Counted from the stretch's first letter, positions 44,410-53,463 are shown. The stretch is DNA of 64,000 bases from Candidatus Binataceae bacterium (GCA_035294265.1 DATGLK010000110.1:1-64000); one strand, 5' to 3'. Program-made: numbers and translations. Notes: generated by a model not told the origin, from the letters alone.

Positions 44410-44684
44410 CGACACGGACCACTAAAATCTTGCGACGATTCGTTATTGGCCAAGTCCGAAAGGTGAAATATAGTCGTCGTATGCGCCAAGTGTGACGCCG
44501 TATTGGTAGTGCAACCGTCCGGTAGCTTGTATGCTACGACAATCGTGCTCGCACCCGGTCACAATGTTGCTATAAGCGTGCAACCGATGCCTATCTTGTC
44601 GTTGTTTCTTCGCCGGCGATTGCCACGCCGATAAAAGTAGGCCCGCCTGCACGATATTGAGGTTATTTTAACAGGAGGTCCGAA

Positions 44685-45104
44685 ATGAAATCTGCACGGT
44701 CTCGATTACTGGCATTTACCATGATTATTACTGTTGCGCTCCTGGGAACCGCACTTGGGGCTGCTTTCGCCGCAGACCAACCAGCTTCCACCCAGAGCGC
44801 CACGCCCTAAACCGGTGCAACTAGCGGAGGTGGTATGATGGGAGGCATGGGCGGTGGGATGATGCAGGGTCGCGGCATGATGTCCAAAGGAATGGGCGGG
44901 ATGATGATGGGCCGCGGCATGATGCCGCCGATGGGGCACGGGTCGATGGGGCACGGCATGATGGGCGATCCGGGAATGATGATGTTGATGATGAACGCCG
45001 ATGCCAAGACGCGGGGTCAGATGATGCAAATCCAGGGGCGGATGATGGAGCAGATGGGCCAACTGATGCAGCGGCGCGGCAAAGAGCTGGAGCAAGGCAA
45101 ATAG
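44685..45104 (+). pseudogene. Met/Gly-rich exported protein interrupted by one in-frame TAA
   Basis: From ATG 44685 (AGGAGG 6 bases upstream) the frame encodes a signal peptide (MKSARSRLLAFTMIITVALL, cleavage after AFA) and ADQPASTQSATP. It then hits TAA at 44808-44810 and, with no frame change, runs on as TGATSGGG and a Met/Gly-rich domain to 45104. Of the last 89 residues 28 are Met, with Gly, His and a helical C-terminus (RGQMMQIQGRMMEQMGQLMQ). CAA to TAA is the simplest change. GGAGGTGGT lies right before the internal ATG ATG at 44835, so the mature part could be restarted, but without export. Met-rich periplasmic proteins often bind Cu(I). Sequencing error, recoding or true nonsense mutation are all open. 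Confidence 0.65.
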
Positions 45105-45436
45105 CGCTGTTTCCGATTGGATGAAACCGCGCAGGCTTGGCTGCCCTGCCCTTGTCCTGTTTGATTTGGCGCGGCCTCTGCCGGCTGTGCGTCCCTCTGC
45201 CAGGCGCGGCTCTTCGCCAAGCCCGCTTCGTCCCGCCGGCTCGGGAAGCTTTTTGAATGTCTGACTTCGGCTTTGCTCAATCTGTCTGCGGAGGCGTTAC
45301 CTACTTCCGTGTTTAGTAGCCTTAGTCGGTCTAGTTAGTCCGGATATCGGGAAAAAATATCTGGATATCTCGAAGGCATTCTCACAAGGAGAAGCGCGGC
45401 CCCGTGGTCGCGCTTCTCTCTCCCCCGCGACGGCCG
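45105..45436. other. intergenic region between convergent genes
   Basis: 332 bases with no supported gene. The right end holds the strong hairpin at 45389-45418 (separate entry). The rest shows no frame with recognisable content. Confidence 0.4.
45389..45418. terminator. bidirectional terminator-like hairpin
   Basis: A perfect 10-bp stem, GAGAAGCGCG/CGCGCTTCTC, with a 10-base loop. It lies 18 bases beyond the stop of the minus-strand gene and downstream of the plus-strand Met-rich gene. It is followed on the minus strand by CTTGTG and on the plus strand by TCTCCCCC, so U-tracts are poor. A terminator or 3'-end stabiliser serving the convergent pair. Confidence 0.5.
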
Positions 45437-45712
45437 CTACTTCAGCAACTCATCAAGATCGGCCCGGGTCTTTTCGGGCAGCGTAAATGACGCCCGCGCG
45501 CCACCCGGCAGCATTACCTGCAAGTTGGCCCCCTGGGGGAAGATCACGGAGAATTTGCCCTCCTTGTCCGTGACCACTTCCTTGGTCACGGCGTCGACAA
45601 ACTGCTCCCCGACCATTTGGAAGTCGCACAGGAAAGCAATCTTGCAGCTCGCCGCCGGCTTCCCTCCCGCTTCCCGGATCACCCCGCTCAAAGTCACCTC
45701 GGATGCTCTCAT
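45437..45712 (-). CDS. small carboxypeptidase-regulatory-like (transthyretin-like) protein
   Basis: A 91-residue protein beginning MRASEVTLSGVIREAGGKPA, with the beta-sandwich pattern of CarboxypepD_reg-like domains (VVTDKEGKFSVIFPQGANLQ; LPGGARASFTLPEK). No signal peptide is seen and two cysteines are present (CKIAFLC). It is the only gene between the Met-rich protein and the extradiol dioxygenase, which it faces divergently. Function unknown; possibly an accessory of the aromatic locus. Confidence 0.65.
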   Translation of the reverse strand: MRASEVTLSGVIREAGGKPAASCKIAFLCDFQMVGEQFVDAVTKEVVTDKEGKFSVIFPQGANLQVMLPGGARASFTLPEKTRADLDELLK

Positions 45713-45988
45713 CTTCTTGCTCCTCCGCAGCTTCGGTTACCCGAAGATTCAGCCGCCTGGGCAGCAAGCGCCGTGCCGAATCGGGGTCATCGGCTGATGT
45801 GCCTCGCGGTCGGATCCCGCTGCCACGATCGGGAACAGTGTTTCTGATCGACGCATCCAGAAGACCCATCGGATAGCTCCGCAATGGCTAATCTGAATCA
45901 GCCTGGGCTGTCACCTGCCTGGGCTTTGGCATGGCGAGTGCTTCGCTTGGTCGGCAAGAGCGCCACTGACTATTGGAGGATTCCCCAG

Positions 45989-46990
45989 ATGGCCAAAATC
46001 GTCGCCGGGATCGGCACATCACACAGTCCAATTCTGGTCATCAAGCCGCAGCAGTGGCCCGACCGCGTGGTCCAGGAAATGGAGTCCGAGGATCTTTACG
46101 ACCTCGACGGCAACCACCTGAGCTACCGACAACTGGCCCGGCAGGTCGGAGATCGATACGCCGCGGTGGCCACCGTAGACAATTTCATCCAATGGGATGA
46201 TCGGGCCCAGCGCGCGCTCGACCATCTGGCGCGAGACCTGGACGAGCTCTCGCCCGACCTGGTGCTGATTGTGGGCGACGACCAGGAGGAAATGTTCGGT
46301 CCCAACAACCAGCCCGCGGTATCGATCTTTTATGGCGACAAGATAATAACCGAGCGCACGCCTCATCAAGGCAACACGCCGCAATGGGTACTGGATGCGG
46401 ATAAAGGCTACGGTGCCGATTCCCATCATGAGTTCGAGGCGGCGCCACAATTCGCGCGCGCCCTGATTTCCAGCCTGATCGAGCAAAACATCGACGTCAG
46501 CAGCAGCCGGGGCGTACCCGCCGGTGGCCCCTACCAAGGTTTCGGCCACGCCATCACCTATCCGCTGTTGCGTCTGATGGGCAAACGGCGGGTGCCCGTG
46601 GTGCCGATTCTGCTCAACACCTTCTATCCGCCCAACCAACCTACGCCCTCGCGCTGCTTCGATTTCGGCCGGGCGCTGCGGCGCGCGGTCGAAAGCTACC
46701 CCGAGCCGTTGCGCGTGCTGGTTCTGGCCTCGGGTGGGCTGAGCCACTTCGTGACCGACGAAACCCTGGATGCAAAAGTGCTCAAGGCGTTGTGCGACGG
46801 AGATGAGCGCACGCTGCGCACCCTACCCACCAAGCTGCTTAACTCGGGTAATTCGGAAATCCGTAACTGGATCGTGATGGGCGGCGCAATCGCCGGGCTG
46901 GGATTGCGGATGCGCTGGTGCGAGTACGTGCCGGTCTACCGCAGCCCCGCGGGCACCGGGATCGGGCTTGCGTTCGCGCGCTGGAATTAA
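45989..46990 (+). CDS. LigB-superfamily class III extradiol dioxygenase
   Basis: A 333-residue non-heme Fe(II) ring-cleaving dioxygenase. ATG 45989 is preferred: GGAGG lies 8 bases upstream and the protein then opens MAKIVAGIGTSHSPIL, the conserved N-terminus with the iron-binding His of TSHSP. The frame is open to 45884. Further family marks are LVLIVGDDQEEMFGPNNQP, PYQGFGHAITYPLL (His) and VLASGGLSHFVTDE. It lacks a LigA-like small subunit gene nearby, so it may work alone. Context (LigC-like dehydrogenase, three Rieske oxygenases) points to meta-cleavage of a dihydroxylated or methoxylated aromatic acid; the substrate is not identified. Confidence 0.88.
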   Translation: MAKIVAGIGTSHSPILVIKPQQWPDRVVQEMESEDLYDLDGNHLSYRQLARQVGDRYAAVATVDNFIQWDDRAQRALDHLARDLDELSPDLVLIVGDDQEEMFGPNNQPAVSIFYGDKIITERTPHQGNTPQWVLDADKGYGADSHHEFEAAPQFARALISSLIEQNIDVSSSRGVPAGGPYQGFGHAITYPLLRLMGKRRVPVVPILLNTFYPPNQPTPSRCFDFGRALRRAVESYPEPLRVLVLASGGLSHFVTDETLDAKVLKALCDGDERTLRTLPTKLLNSGNSEIRNWIVMGGAIAGLGLRMRWCEYVPVYRSPAGTGIGLAFARWN

Positions 46991-47085
46991 GCCGCGGTCA
47001 GGCGCGGAGGTAGTTTGCCTATCTCCGCCGCCGGCGCTTGCCATCCGCGGGTCCGCGCCTTTGCCGAACCGGAGAGAGCCGTGGC

Positions 47086-48021
47086 TCAGCGAGGCGCGAA
47101 GCAGGCCTCGATACGATCCAACAGCGCCATCGCCGGCAGGCATGACCCGACGCTTGCCTCGGGGAGCCGCGCGCCTTGGAGGGCGGCGAAGAATTCGCGA
47201 TCCTGAGCCTCGAACGCGCCCAGCCCCTGCAGCGTCACGGGCTTGCGGTCGCCGTCGGCCAATTCGTCGCGGAAGACGTGATAGGTCTCTTCCTCGCCGA
47301 TATAGCGGTAGAAGGCGCCGAAGGGCCCGCGGTTGTTGAACGACATTGCCATCGTGACAAGGACCCCGCTCGCCGAGCGCATCGCGATGGACATGTCCAT
47401 TGGAATTTTCAGGTTGGGGTGATCCGGCCCCCGCTGGCCCCAAACCTCGAAGTGGGGGAATTCGAGCATCCAGGCTGCCAGATCGACCGAATGGCAGGCG
47501 TGATGCCACAGCAGATGGTCGCGCCAGGTGCGCGGCTTGCCGAACATGTTCAAGTCCGTGCGGCGCATGAAATAGGTTTCAACCACCAGGTGATAGAGGT
47601 GAAAGCGTCCCTCGTGCATTTGCCGGCGCAGCTCGCGATGGGCGGGGGAAAAGCGGCGCGAATGGCAGACCATGCACGTCAGGCCGCTCTTACGCTGCAT
47701 TTCCACCACCCGTTTTGAATCCGCCAGGGACAGCGCCATCGGAATTTCCAACAGCACGTGCTTGTCCATGGACATCGCCAGCAGCGCCTGCTCGGCGTGC
47801 AGCCCCGTGGGGGTAGCCAGAATTACCGCCTCGACTCCGGGTTGTCTCAGGCAGGTCCGCAAATCGAGCGACCAGTGGGGAATTTTCCACTGCTCGGCAA
47901 AGGCCCGCGTGTCCTGCTCGATACCCCCGGCCAGGCTCACTACTTCGACACCCTCCAGCTTGGAGAGCACCTGCATATGGGTCAGGCCCATTCCGCCTTC
48001 GCCCGCCAGACAGACTTTCAC
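47086..48021 (-). CDS. LigC-like Gfo/Idh/MocA dehydrogenase
   Basis: A 311-residue NAD(P)-dependent oxidoreductase resembling 4-carboxy-2-hydroxymuconate-6-semialdehyde dehydrogenase LigC of Sphingobium (about 315 residues), the step after LigAB in protocatechuate 4,5-cleavage. Shared stretches include GLHAEQALLAMSMDKHVLLE, CMVCHSRRFSPAHRELR, TYFMRRTDLNMFGKPRTW and DHLLWHHACHSVDLAAW. GTG 48021 is chosen because GGAGGG lies about 9 bases upstream and the Rossmann strand then begins VKVCLAGEGGMGLTH; the frame is open to 48135. It is convergent with the dioxygenase gene and follows the Rieske genes on the same strand. Confidence 0.85.
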   Translation of the reverse strand: MKVCLAGEGGMGLTHMQVLSKLEGVEVVSLAGGIEQDTRAFAEQWKIPHWSLDLRTCLRQPGVEAVILATPTGLHAEQALLAMSMDKHVLLEIPMALSLADSKRVVEMQRKSGLTCMVCHSRRFSPAHRELRRQMHEGRFHLYHLVVETYFMRRTDLNMFGKPRTWRDHLLWHHACHSVDLAAWMLEFPHFEVWGQRGPDHPNLKIPMDMSIAMRSASGVLVTMAMSFNNRGPFGAFYRYIGEEETYHVFRDELADGDRKPVTLQGLGAFEAQDREFFAALQGARLPEASVGSCLPAMALLDRIEACFAPR

Positions 48022-48159
48022 CTCTAAGGCCCTCCAAAAAGCATCAGGCTTGCGCTTCCGCCCAGCGGTCGCTTCGCCCGGCACGCGGTCGGAAGTGCCT
48101 CGCGCCAAGCGAAGCGCCAGCCTTGGCTCCGTCAACCGCGCGAGGTCAGGAAGCCAAGC

Positions 48160-49350
48160 TTATCGTGCGACCGCGCGCCAGTCCGCATCGGCCGCGATGA
48201 TCGCGTCCTGAGCCTCCAGCGTATCCCAGCGGATGGGTTGCTGCAGCCCCACGGTGGGCTCGCCCTTGGCGTGGCGGCGTACCGCTTCGAGCAGCATTCG
48301 GCGCGCCCGGTTGATCGAGGTATCGCTGGAGCCCAGGTACTCGCGTGAGCGATCGACGATCGGCCCTTGGGCAATCGCGACGGCAAAGTCCTCGAAGCGC
48401 AGAAAGGAAAAGCCGCTCCAGCTCCCCTCGCGCATCCGCGGCCGGCTCTGGCCGTAATAGTCGTCCAGCGCCATGCCGTCGGCCATATTGTCGAGGTTTT
48501 GCGGTGCGGCGCGGCGATAGCGGGCGACCGGACGAGAAAAGTTGTAGGTCACGTCCCACTGCGCCGAATGGGTATCGTCCACCGGCACCGACATCGTCAG
48601 CATGTGGTCGTCGGCGCGGCTGCCCATCGGGATGAAAGAATACCAGGGCAGGGCGAAGTCGCGCACGCGGACGTAATGCTGCCCGTCAGGCATCCGGCGC
48701 ACCGCCGCCTCGCGGTAACCGTAGGACTGAGGCTCGAATTCGAAGCGCGGACCGGTGTCATGGTACAGACTCTTCTGCACCCAGTCCGAATGCAGGATGC
48801 CGACGTGGGCGGAATCAAGCTGACCCTCCAGCCCCTGGAACCAATTGCACGGAATGACCGCCAAGGCGCTGGTGACGTGTCCCTGGGGCAAGTCGGTGAA
48901 GTTGAAGCGAGGGAACTCCGGCGGCTGGGCGCGGCTGCCCAGGTACACCCAGATGATGGTGCCGGCCTCGCGCACCGGGTAATGGCGAATCCGCACCTTG
49001 GCCGCGAATTGGGCGCGCCGCTCGGGTGGCTCCGACGGCACCTCGACGCAGGCTCCGGACACGTCGAATTTCCAGCCGTGAAAGATGCAGGTCAGCGCGT
49101 TGTCTTCATTGCGCGCCAAGGCCAGCGAGGGGCCGCGATGAGGACAGCCTTCGTCGAAGAAACCCACCCGACCATCGGTTGAGCGGAAGGCTACGAAGTC
49201 TTCGCCCAACAGCCGCACCCGGATCGGCGCGCCGTCAGCCTCCAGCCGCTCGGCGCGTAGCGCGGGAATCCAGAACTCCCGCATATACGAGCCCATCGCC
49301 GTCCCGGGCCCCACCCTGCACAAAAGCTCGTTGTCCTCTTTTTTCAGCAT
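48160..49350 (-). CDS. Rieske aromatic oxygenase, copy 1 (phthalate 4,5-dioxygenase/LigX-like)
   Basis: A 396-residue terminal oxygenase. The Rieske [2Fe-2S] ligands are C69, H71, C88 and H91 (DEGCPHRG; LTCIFHGWKFD). The mononuclear iron motif is LDSAHVGILH. ATG 49350 starts the conserved MLKKEDNELLCRVGPGTAMG; the frame is open to 49464. The protein group includes phthalate dioxygenase and O-demethylases such as the dehydrodivanillate enzyme. Its N-terminal domain is strikingly similar to copy 3, also at DNA level. No reductase gene is present in the window. It precedes the ligC-like gene by 138 bases. Confidence 0.9.
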   Translation of the reverse strand: MLKKEDNELLCRVGPGTAMGSYMREFWIPALRAERLEADGAPIRVRLLGEDFVAFRSTDGRVGFFDEGCPHRGPSLALARNEDNALTCIFHGWKFDVSGACVEVPSEPPERRAQFAAKVRIRHYPVREAGTIIWVYLGSRAQPPEFPRFNFTDLPQGHVTSALAVIPCNWFQGLEGQLDSAHVGILHSDWVQKSLYHDTGPRFEFEPQSYGYREAAVRRMPDGQHYVRVRDFALPWYSFIPMGSRADDHMLTMSVPVDDTHSAQWDVTYNFSRPVARYRRAAPQNLDNMADGMALDDYYGQSRPRMREGSWSGFSFLRFEDFAVAIAQGPIVDRSREYLGSSDTSINRARRMLLEAVRRHAKGEPTVGLQQPIRWDTLEAQDAIIAADADWRAVAR

Positions 49351-49396
49351 CGTCCTATCCTCGGCTAAGTTCTTGCCGTGCTCCGCCAACCGCGGC

Positions 49397-50683
49397 CTAG
49401 ACGCTGACCGGAGCGCTGCCGATATCGCCGAACAGTCCGTGCTCGGCGCCATGCTTGAAATCAACTTCGTCGGGCAATTCGATGGCGCATGAACGCACCC
49501 GTTGCGAGGCCGCGCTCAGTCCCGGGATCGGCTGGCCGAGCCGATTAGCCCGCGCCGCGGCGAGCAACTTGCGCCGGGCCATGATGATCCCGTTGTCGGT
49601 GGAGACCAGGTTTTCCTCCGCCCGATCGACGATCGGCCCCATGCTCTCCTGCAGCGAGGCATCCTGCATCGCGATCCCCTCCACCCCGCTGAAGCTCAGG
49701 CCGGCGCGCTGGGCCTCGCGATCCATCAGGTAGTCGTTGCCCTGATTGGCGCGAGGCACGAACGTCCCGGGCACGTAGCGCGCGTGGATTCCCTGGCCGT
49801 CCTTCATCGCCGCCACTTCGGCCGCACTCAGCGCGCGATGGGGATGGTAGCTAATGCTCCAGGCCCAACAGTGGTGGTCGTCGATCGGGACCCAGGCGTG
49901 GCCGTTGATCGGATGGTCGGCGCGCGGCGCGACCAGGGTGTAAAACGGCATGATCCAGGGTGTGATGCGCCAGTAGAACTTGCCGCCTTCGGCGCGCCGG
50001 CGGGCGCCGATTAGCAGGCCGCCATCGAATTCCGTCACCTCGAAGTGCGGCATCCGATCGCCCAGGTTGTACTGATTGCCCTTGGAGCCGGCGAACAGCG
50101 GGTCGCTGTTGAGCGCGCCCGAGTGCAAAAAGGAGACGTGGCTGGAATCGATCCCACCCTCCATCGCCTGCAGGTAATTGCACTCCTGCAGCCGCTTGGA
50201 GACGAAGCGGCGCTCGGGCGCCACCAGCGCCCATTCCAGCGCCGGCGGTTCGGGCCGCTGCTCGGGCGGCCCCAGGTAGGCCCAGATAACGCCGCCGCGC
50301 TCCAGCACCGGGTAGGACTTCAGCCGGATGCGCCGGCGCATCCCGCTTTCCTCCGGCTCCGAGGGCAGATCGACGCAATGCCCCTCGACGTCGAACTTCC
50401 AGCCGTGATAGGCGCAGCGCAGTCCGCACTGCTCGTTGCGTCCGAACCACAGCGAGGCGCGCCGATGGGCGCACAACTCATCGAGGATTCCCAGCCGGCC
50501 TTGGGAATCGCGAAACCCGATCAGCCGCTCGCCCAGGAGCTTCAGGCGCACTGGCGGACAATCGGGCTCGGCTAGCTCCTCGCTGAGCAGCGCCGGTATC
50601 CAGTAGCGGCGCATCAAATCGCCCAGCAGCGTGCCGCGCCCGGTCTGCGTCAGTTGATCGTTGGCTTCCCGTGACAGTCCCAT
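49397..50683 (-). CDS. Rieske aromatic oxygenase, copy 2
   Basis: A 428-residue terminal oxygenase, the most divergent of the three. Rieske ligands C71, H73, C90 and H93 (LCAHRRAS; LRCAYHGWKFDVEG) and mononuclear iron motif IDSSHVSFLHSG. ATG 50683 gives the phthalate-dioxygenase-like start MGLSREANDQLTQTGRGTLL with GGATCGGAAG upstream; the frame is open to 50845. Of the three it most resembles canonical phthalate 4,5-dioxygenase oxygenase components (C-A-H-R-R-A-S-L segment). It is 46-47 bases from both neighbours, consistent with one operon. Confidence 0.9.
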   Translation of the reverse strand: MGLSREANDQLTQTGRGTLLGDLMRRYWIPALLSEELAEPDCPPVRLKLLGERLIGFRDSQGRLGILDELCAHRRASLWFGRNEQCGLRCAYHGWKFDVEGHCVDLPSEPEESGMRRRIRLKSYPVLERGGVIWAYLGPPEQRPEPPALEWALVAPERRFVSKRLQECNYLQAMEGGIDSSHVSFLHSGALNSDPLFAGSKGNQYNLGDRMPHFEVTEFDGGLLIGARRRAEGGKFYWRITPWIMPFYTLVAPRADHPINGHAWVPIDDHHCWAWSISYHPHRALSAAEVAAMKDGQGIHARYVPGTFVPRANQGNDYLMDREAQRAGLSFSGVEGIAMQDASLQESMGPIVDRAEENLVSTDNGIIMARRKLLAAARANRLGQPIPGLSAASQRVRSCAIELPDEVDFKHGAEHGLFGDIGSAPVSV

Positions 50684-50730
50684 CTTCCGATCCTTTCCCG
50701 TTGTGCAGCCGCTGGTTGCCTTCGCCTTGC

Positions 50731-51990
50731 TCAGACCATCGGCGCCGGCGGGTTCAAGGGGTCGATGTCGCGCCAGTTCTGGCGCTCGGGATACTTGATC
50801 GCCAGGGCGCGAATGCGGCGGTAGTCTACGCCTCGATCCAGCCACGCGGTGCCCTTGCCCTTGGCATGAGCGCGCGCCGCTTCCAACAGCATCCGGCGCG
50901 TGCGGATGATGATCGTATCGCTGGAGCCCAGGTACTCGCGGGTGCGGTCGACGATCGGCCCCATCGCCTCTTCAACCACGAAGTCCTCGAACGGCAGATG
51001 GCGCGTGATGCCGGTCCAATGCCCCTCCTTCATCGCTTTGCGGTCCTGATGCCACATGTTGTCCCAGCCGCCGAGATCGGAGCAGAAATTGTCGGGATTG
51101 CCGGAGTCGCCCTGGCAGGCGAGCTTACGATATTCGCCCAGGGGCTGGTTGGGGTCGTAATTGAAGTACCACTGCGCGGTCCACTCATCGTCGATCGGAA
51201 TCGAGCAGATCATCAGGCAGGGTTGAGTCAGGCCCATCGGGATAAACGAATAGAAGGGCAGGACCATCTCGCGGATGCGGGCGTAAATTCCGCCGTCGCG
51301 CTGCGCGCGCAAAGCGCCCTCGCGAAAACCGTAGGGCGTGGGCACAAACTCAAAGCTCGGGCCGCTGTTGGCGCAGGCCATTTCCAAATCGGGGACATCG
51401 CGCGCCTGCGCCACCGGCAGAAAGCCTTGGTGCAGAATTCCCAAGTGCGCCGAGTCGAGCACCGCCTCCAGTCCCTGGAACCAGTTGCAATGCATGATCG
51501 CGCGGCGCGCGAGGACGTGACTTGAGGGCAGGTGGTTGAACTCGAAGTCCAAGAAAGCCGGCGGCTGATCGCGCCGCCCAAGGTACACCCACACCACGCT
51601 CCCGGCCTCGCGCACCGGATAATGGCGCACGCGTACCTTGGCGGCGAATTCTGCGCGCCGCTCCGCCGGCTCCGAGGGCACCTCGACCACCTTGCCGGTG
51701 ACGTCGATCTTCCAGCCGTGAAAGATACAGGTCAGCGCGTTGTCTTCATTGCGCGCCAGCGCCATCGAGGCGCAGCGATGGGGACAGCCTTCGTCGAAAA
51801 AACCCACCCGGCCATCGCTGGCGCGGAAGGCGACATAATTCTCGCCCATCAAGCGCACCCGCACCGGGGCCCCGTCGGCCTCCAGCGCCTCCGAGCGCAG
51901 CGCCGGAACCCAGTACTCGCGCAGCAACTCGCCCATCGCGGTGCCCGCGCCCACCCTACACAACAGTTCGTTTTCCGCCTGATTCAGCAT
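50731..51990 (-). CDS. Rieske aromatic oxygenase, copy 3
   Basis: A 419-residue terminal oxygenase, first gene of the minus-strand operon. Rieske ligands C69, H71, C88 and H91 (DEGCPHRCAS; LTCIFHGWKID) and mononuclear motif LDSAHLGILHQG. ATG 51990, with GAGGAG about 9 bases upstream, gives MLNQAENELLCRVGAGTAMG, nearly the same start as copy 1. The Rieske halves of copies 1 and 3 are close paralogues while the catalytic halves differ more. The C-terminal domain carries an extra insert around the GNPDNFCSDLGGWDNMWHQD region. Confidence 0.9.
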   Translation of the reverse strand: MLNQAENELLCRVGAGTAMGELLREYWVPALRSEALEADGAPVRVRLMGENYVAFRASDGRVGFFDEGCPHRCASMALARNEDNALTCIFHGWKIDVTGKVVEVPSEPAERRAEFAAKVRVRHYPVREAGSVVWVYLGRRDQPPAFLDFEFNHLPSSHVLARRAIMHCNWFQGLEAVLDSAHLGILHQGFLPVAQARDVPDLEMACANSGPSFEFVPTPYGFREGALRAQRDGGIYARIREMVLPFYSFIPMGLTQPCLMICSIPIDDEWTAQWYFNYDPNQPLGEYRKLACQGDSGNPDNFCSDLGGWDNMWHQDRKAMKEGHWTGITRHLPFEDFVVEEAMGPIVDRTREYLGSSDTIIIRTRRMLLEAARAHAKGKGTAWLDRGVDYRRIRALAIKYPERQNWRDIDPLNPPAPMV

Positions 51991-52801
51991 TTGAGCCGCT
52001 CCTCGCAGTGGCTGATGTCGCCCACGCCGAGCCAAACAGCATCTTCCGTGCCCGCGGATGCGGCCACCGGCCCGTGGCAGGAGAGCGAAATCAGCCGATT
52101 ATTCGGGTAAAAAATGAGGTTTGATGGCAGTCTTATTGTGGACTTAAGCGACCGGGATTGCGGTAATGTGACCAGTCGCTGCATTGAAAGGGAGCAATGC
52201 TTCGGCCCGAACCAGCCCACCGCTCCGATCGGCGCACAACCAGTCTGAAGTAGCTCCGCCGGGCAAAGCGACGACTGCCAGCGAGGACGTCAGGCCGGGG
52301 TTGTCTCAAGCTCCACCGGAGTGTCATCGCGAGCATAGTCGAGGGAGCGGGCGCCGTGCTCTGATCGTAACGTCGCGAGGGTAAGCTTGGCGCGGCGACC
52401 GGTCGCAGTGGCAGGGAAATCTCAAATAGGCGGTCTCTAAACTGCGTTGATCACTGTGGGAGCGGAGCTTTACGCGCCCTGCCGTTTACCAATCGGGCCT
52501 CAGTTTTCAAGCAGCGGGCGGAGAAGGCTTCGCTAAGTTCGATCGCTTCTTCCCGGGCGAAGATTCTCTTGTAAAGCGGGGAGCTGCTTTGCCTATCAAC
52601 GGCGGGGCGCGCGTCCTTGAAAAATACCGTCTGCCGGCACAGGCCGTGCACCGCGCGCCCACCCGTACTTGACGGGAAGGCTAGGCGTCGATCAACTTAT
52701 TGCCGCGCTGATGAGTCGCGATGGCTTCGCCGGTGACGTTGCAAGCGGAGCTGACCCGGGTTTCGAGGTCGCACATGGGTGCCACCAGCCGCACTCCCAC
52801 G
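51991..52801. other. long intergenic region, 811 bases
   Basis: Contains the promoter zone of the Rieske operon (right of 51990) and no confident gene. A minus frame at about 52680-52805 reads VRLVAPMCDLETRVSSACNV then TGEAIATHQRG and faintly recalls the tail of a dicarboxylate/amino-acid symporter, so decayed coding DNA is possible. Other small frames (52184-52384, 52451-52651) look random. Confidence 0.35.
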
Positions 52802-53266
52802 TCACGTTAAGTCGCTGAGCAACCGAGCGTTGGTCCAGGCCTTTTCCGACAGCGTGGTCACCGGACAGATGGAGTCACGCACGACGCGCTGCGAGACCCC
52901 GTCCGCGAGTAGGCGAAAGATCTGGCTGTGACGATGGGTAGGCATGACGACCAGATCGATCGCAAACTCGACTTCAGCTTTGAGAATCTCGTCCACGATG
53001 TCGCCGACACGCAGCACGAGCTCATGCGGGACGCCGGCCAATTCGCGGGCTGCGATCTCCTTGAGCCCGCGCTCCGAGGCAGCCAGATCGCGATGGGTCT
53101 TAAGCGAGCCGGCGACCAACAATGGGTCGTTAACCGGCGCCACGACGTGAAGTAGAAAGAGCTTGCCCTGGTTGCGCACCACCAGCATCTTGGCCAAGGC
53201 TAGCGCGCTGGCAAAACTGTCGTCCAACTCTATTGGACATAGGACATTTCGGGCGCCTGTGATCAT
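52802..53266 (-). CDS. universal stress protein, degenerate ATP motif
   Basis: A 154-residue UspA-fold protein (NVLCPIELDDSFASALALAK; LFLLHVVAPVNDPLL; DLVVMPTHRHSQIFRLLADG). The usual G-x2-G-x9-G-S/T ATP loop is not kept: the THG(R)-x-G-x-G segment reads THRHSQIF, so ATP binding is doubtful, as in UspA-type rather than UspFG-type proteins. AAAGGA lies before the ATG. It is one of two Usp genes flanking a conserved unknown and upstream of a proton ATPase, a grouping often seen with anaerobic or stress regulons. Confidence 0.9.
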   Translation of the reverse strand: MITGARNVLCPIELDDSFASALALAKMLVVRNQGKLFLLHVVAPVNDPLLVAGSLKTHRDLAASERGLKEIAARELAGVPHELVLRVGDIVDEILKAEVEFAIDLVVMPTHRHSQIFRLLADGVSQRVVRDSICPVTTLSEKAWTNARLLSDLT

Positions 53267-53463
53267 GGCAGTTTCCTTTCCACTTGGCCTTTGAGCTATC
53301 TCCGACTAACAAGAAGACGCAAATTTCACGCCAGACTTGGCAAGAACCACGCTTGCCGGCAGCCCGGGCGGCGATAGACTTGCGCGCCGCACGTCGGGCT
53401 ACGGCACGTTTTTCGCTTCTCAACCTGACCGCAAGACCTAAGGCGACTGGATAAGGCGGGAAT

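Noticed and set aside
44706-45095. His/Pro-rich minus frame opposite the Met-rich gene
   Set aside because: It is the complement of Met/Gly codons (ATG to CAT); a shadow, not a His-rich protein.
52680-52805. Symporter-tail-like peptide on the minus strand
   Set aside because: Similarity to dicarboxylate symporter C-termini is faint and only ~40 residues long.
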